Origin: JASUTC01 sp035447925
Lineage (GTDB): Bacteria > Thermotogota > Thermotogae > MWEM01
Direction of reading: 5' to 3'
Assembly: GCA_035447925.1 (NCBI GenBank)
Contig: DAOTHY010000049.1
Span: 1-17,513 of the forward strand
Length of the DNA: 17,513 nucleotides
Shown here: piece after piece, positions 15,172 to 17,513 of the stretch
Numbering within the stretch: the first letter of the stretch is position 1
Layout of the letters: every line of letters begins with the position of its first letter
Program-made: the position numbers and the translations under genes
The notes under the pieces: model-generated
Database searches by the model: none
What the model was told of the DNA's origin: nothing
The model's input: the letters and a program-made list of their open reading frames with translations, nothing else

Positions 15172-16317
15172 ATGGTCTTTATTGCAACTTTCTCCCACTT
15201 TTTGGCGGATTTTTTAAGTTCGATTTTTAAACCCTTAGGTCCTTATTTCATCCAAACTTATGAAATCGATGCCGCCACTTTTGGAAGCACCATTGCCCTG
15301 ATATCCTCTCTTGCCAGTCTTATGCAGATAGGGTTCGGATTGTTTTATGATAATGTAAAAAGAGATGGCGTACATATTTTAATTCTACTCTTTTTGATCA
15401 TTAGCTTTATGGGGTTATTGGGATTTGCCAAATCATTTTTTGCGGTTAGCCTTTTTATTTTCCTGATTACACTATTAAACTCAGCCTATCATCCCCTGGG
15501 TGCCAGCTTAGCCGGATCGCTGAATCGAGGTCGTGATGTAGCACTGTTCTCCGTTTTTGGCACATTTGGTGCAGCAGCCGGACCGGTATTTATCACACTT
15601 TATACCAGCAAAATAGGATTTAACAAACTCTATATAGCATCAATCATCCTCATCCTGATCCTGATTCCCATTATTCCGAAAATATCAAAATACCAAAAAG
15701 ATATCACCATTCGAAAACGTTTTCCGGGTTTCAAAGCCCTAAAATCCATTCTTCCCATTTTCCTAGTCGTACTTTTCAGGAGTTTTATCATGGATTTGTT
15801 TCATATCTATGTCCCCATCTTTCTGGAAGCAAAGGGAGAATCTCTGGTCACCGGTGGTGCCTTTCTGACTTTAGGGTTACTGGCAGGCATGCTGACCACG
15901 TTTTTAGGGGTTATGTTTCGTGAAAAGATAGGTATTTTCAGAATCAACCTGATTGGATTCGGCTCCATGGGCATCATGGGAATACTTTTCTTTTTTACCG
16001 ATGGTATTTTTTTGAGGGCTTTGTTCTACATCCTCTTTGATGCCGGAGCCTTTTTAACCATGTCGGCAAACATTCTGGAAGCACAAACCCGCATGCCAAA
16101 CAACCGGGCATTTGCTTCATCAATAACAATGGGTTTTGCCTGGTCCATCGGCGGTTTTCTCGGAGCAGGCTATGCAGCTTTATTCGGGAATCGAGTGGAT
16201 TTTCTCATCATCAGCTTATCCATATTTTCCATGTGCTTAAGCCTGTTGATGATCTATTTCTCGGCAAGATTTGGGAGGAAAAGAAAAAAGACGATTTCAA
16301 AAACAAATATAGTATAA
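15172..16317 (+). CDS. MFS transporter, fosmidomycin-resistance (Fsr)-like
   Basis: This 381-residue inner-membrane protein has about a dozen hydrophobic segments and belongs to the major facilitator superfamily. Its N-terminal SHFLADFLSSIFKPLGPYF, the GFGLFYDNVKRDG loop after segment 2 (motif A position), and especially SAYHPLGASLAGSLNRGRD followed by FSVFGTFGAAAGPVF resemble Fsr-type drug exporters, which carry an AFHPE-like motif at this place. The length is a little short of Fsr (about 400). The C terminus is Lys/Arg-rich and cytoplasmic. GAGGTGA sits just before the ATG. Its position three genes after ispG is of note because fosmidomycin blocks the same isoprenoid pathway, but substrate assignment is only inference; sugar or other drug export is also possible. 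Confidence 0.85.
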   Translation: MVFIATFSHFLADFLSSIFKPLGPYFIQTYEIDAATFGSTIALISSLASLMQIGFGLFYDNVKRDGVHILILLFLIISFMGLLGFAKSFFAVSLFIFLITLLNSAYHPLGASLAGSLNRGRDVALFSVFGTFGAAAGPVFITLYTSKIGFNKLYIASIILILILIPIIPKISKYQKDITIRKRFPGFKALKSILPIFLVVLFRSFIMDLFHIYVPIFLEAKGESLVTGGAFLTLGLLAGMLTTFLGVMFREKIGIFRINLIGFGSMGIMGILFFFTDGIFLRALFYILFDAGAFLTMSANILEAQTRMPNNRAFASSITMGFAWSIGGFLGAGYAALFGNRVDFLIISLSIFSMCLSLLMIYFSARFGRKRKKTISKTNIV

Positions 16318-16351
16318 TGAACACATATCGCTCTGCATTAAAGGCAATTAT

Positions 16352-16423
16352 ATGAATCCATTGAAAAAGTCAAGAATAGAGATTGAGGTAAAATATCATC
16401 CGGAAAAGGTGGCGATTTTATGA
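16352..16423 (+). CDS. Possible 23-residue leader peptide
   Basis: An ATG with AAAGG eight bases upstream opens a 23-codon frame that is Lys/Glu-rich (MNPLKKSRIEIEV at its start). It ends in a TGA overlapping the ATG of the hydrolase gene as ATGA. Such an overlap usually means translational coupling. There is no homology to support it, and a frame this short can arise by chance. Confidence 0.3.
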   Translation: MNPLKKSRIEIEVKYHPEKVAIL

Positions 16424-17513
16424 AACACAAGCTCATAGTTTTTCTTCTGATTCTAATCTCCGTGACTCTTGCATTTTCCGTATCAGCCGAAAAACAGGAA
16501 AAACTGGAAATCTTTAAACAGTATGTTTTAGAAATGAAGGACAACTGGAAAGTTCCTGGAATGGCTGTCGGTATCGTCGATTCAGACGAAGTAATCTTCA
16601 TGGAAACTTTTGGGACCTTATCCAACAAAGGCATAACGGATGTGAACGAACATACCACATTCCAAATAGGCTCCACATCAAAGGCCTTCACAGCAACTCT
16701 GATGGCCATGCTGGCAGAAAGCGGAGAAATTTCATGGAACGACAGGGTCAGAGACCACTATCCAACTTTTCAAATGGCAGATCCCTGGGTCAGTGAAAAC
16801 ATGCGCATCCACGATCTGATGGCGCAACATAGCGGAATGTACCCGTATGTGGGGGATATGGCTGTCATGTTTGGATTTGACGAAGATTATATCATAGACA
16901 AATTGAAATACATGGAACCCCTTTATCAATTCAGAAAAGACTTTACCTATGTGAACACTTTGTTTCTAGTTAGTGAGAAAATACTGGAATCCAAGTATCA
17001 GAGTTCTTTTGAAGCGATCCTCTCCGAGAAGATATTCAAACCCTTATCCATGAACGATACCAGCATCAGCTACGAGGAACATCTGCAAAAGAAAAATAAA
17101 ACCACAACACACGTTTATACAAAAGAAAGCAAATCCGGCGAAACGACATTTGAAGTGAAACCACTTAACCCTTTTGAGCCGCAGTTTGAATGGTCCTATA
17201 TCTATGCACCAGCCGGAGGAATCGACTCAAGTATCAGTGATATGGTCAAATGGCTATCGTTTAACATGAATTACGGTGAATACAACGGTCAAAGAATTCT
17301 GTCAGAGCAATCCATGGTATATCTGCATACGCCTGCAACAATCCTGACCTCCAATATCAAAGGGGATATGATGGCTTACTGTCAGGGCTGGGTATATGAA
17401 ACCTTTTTATCCTATCCCATGATGTGGCACAATGGCAGTACCATTGGTTCAAAAACCATGATCGCCTTTATCCCGGAACTGGATATCGGCATGGTCATCT
17501 TAACCAATGTGGG
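16420..17513 (+). CDS. Secreted serine hydrolase, beta-lactamase class C family, 3'-truncated by window
   Basis: This is a penicillin-binding-protein-like or esterase/peptidase-type hydrolase acting outside the cell. 364 codons are visible and the frame is still open at the window end. The signal peptide covers residues 1-23 (KHKLIVFLLILISVTLAFS, likely cleavage after VSA). The catalytic signatures are complete: S85-T-S-K88 in FQIGSTSKAFTA, Y177-V-N179 in FTYVNT, and H337-N-G in MWHNGSTIGSK in place of KTG. Conserved context includes VPGMAVGIV, HDLMAQHSGMYPY, and APAGGIDSSISDM. The start is the ATG with AAAGGTGG about eight bases before it. Many such proteins carry C-terminal extra domains; none can be judged here. 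True beta-lactamase activity is less likely than peptidoglycan or ester hydrolysis, but the sequence does not decide. Confidence 0.9.
   Translation, partial: MKHKLIVFLLILISVTLAFSVSAEKQEKLEIFKQYVLEMKDNWKVPGMAVGIVDSDEVIFMETFGTLSNKGITDVNEHTTFQIGSTSKAFTATLMAMLAESGEISWNDRVRDHYPTFQMADPWVSENMRIHDLMAQHSGMYPYVGDMAVMFGFDEDYIIDKLKYMEPLYQFRKDFTYVNTLFLVSEKILESKYQSSFEAILSEKIFKPLSMNDTSISYEEHLQKKNKTTTHVYTKESKSGETTFEVKPLNPFEPQFEWSYIYAPAGGIDSSISDMVKWLSFNMNYGEYNGQRILSEQSMVYLHTPATILTSNIKGDMMAYCQGWVYETFLSYPMMWHNGSTIGSKTMIAFIPELDIGMVILTNV

Noticed and set aside
16313..16318. TATAAT at the MFS stop as promoter for the serine hydrolase
   Set aside because: No -35 at the right distance and no extended TG; this may be chance in AT-rich sequence.
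1..17513. CRISPR array, insertion sequence, phage or toxin-antitoxin system
   Set aside because: No regularly spaced repeats, transposase or integrase catalytic motifs, or paired small toxin-like genes were found; the recombinase-like region at 2796 lacks a catalytic domain.

Overview
The window looks like a chromosomal segment of a low-to-moderate GC Firmicute, most probably a member of the Clostridia. The reasons are the long single-chain PurL with a C-terminal glutaminase domain, the yicC-remA-gmk-rpoZ order typical of Firmicutes, strong AGGAGG-type ribosome binding sites, several TTG/GTG starts, and small Clostridia-style families (CGGC domain, Cys-rich V4R-like protein). No rRNA, tRNA, CRISPR array, insertion sequence or phage gene was seen. 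Both ends cut through a gene.

Layout. Positions 1-4416 (+) hold the 3' three quarters of purL, then a 330-aa Cys-rich protein with a recombinase-like N-terminal helical region, then a fumarylacetoacetate-hydrolase family enzyme. The last two overlap by 11 bp. A CGGC-domain protein (4477-4920, +) has its own extended -10 promoter and converges, one base apart, on a leftward cluster. Read in its own direction (10988 down to 4922), that cluster is yicC, remA, gmk, rpoZ, a secreted LysM/YkuD L,D-transpeptidase, a REC-PAS-PAS-GGDEF diguanylate cyclase and a purine (guanine/hypoxanthine-type) permease. Positions 10989-11239 form a divergent promoter region. Rightwards from there come thrS and ispG (stop and start overlap), an unrecognised exported protein overlapping the end of ispG, an MFS transporter resembling fosmidomycin-resistance proteins, and a secreted serine beta-lactamase-like hydrolase that runs off the right end.

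How the genes fit together. The leftward cluster is rich in guanine-nucleotide functions: guanylate kinase, omega subunit, a GTP-consuming cyclase and a purine base importer. The usual coaBC/priA neighbours of rpoZ are absent and replaced by an envelope enzyme and a signalling enzyme. The rightward cluster combines an essential aminoacyl-tRNA synthetase with the MEP-pathway enzyme IspG and envelope or transport proteins.

The most interesting signals are four. First, a hairpin two bases before the thrS ribosome binding site has a loop containing U-CGU-A, like the anticodon loop of a threonine tRNA, and no T-box is present. Second, a perfect 11-bp inverted repeat followed by TTTT lies inside ispG. 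Third, a C9 homopolymer lies in frame in the exported protein after ispG and could be a slippage switch. Fourth, the 330-aa protein has an unusual architecture. No complete new defence or mobile system was identified.
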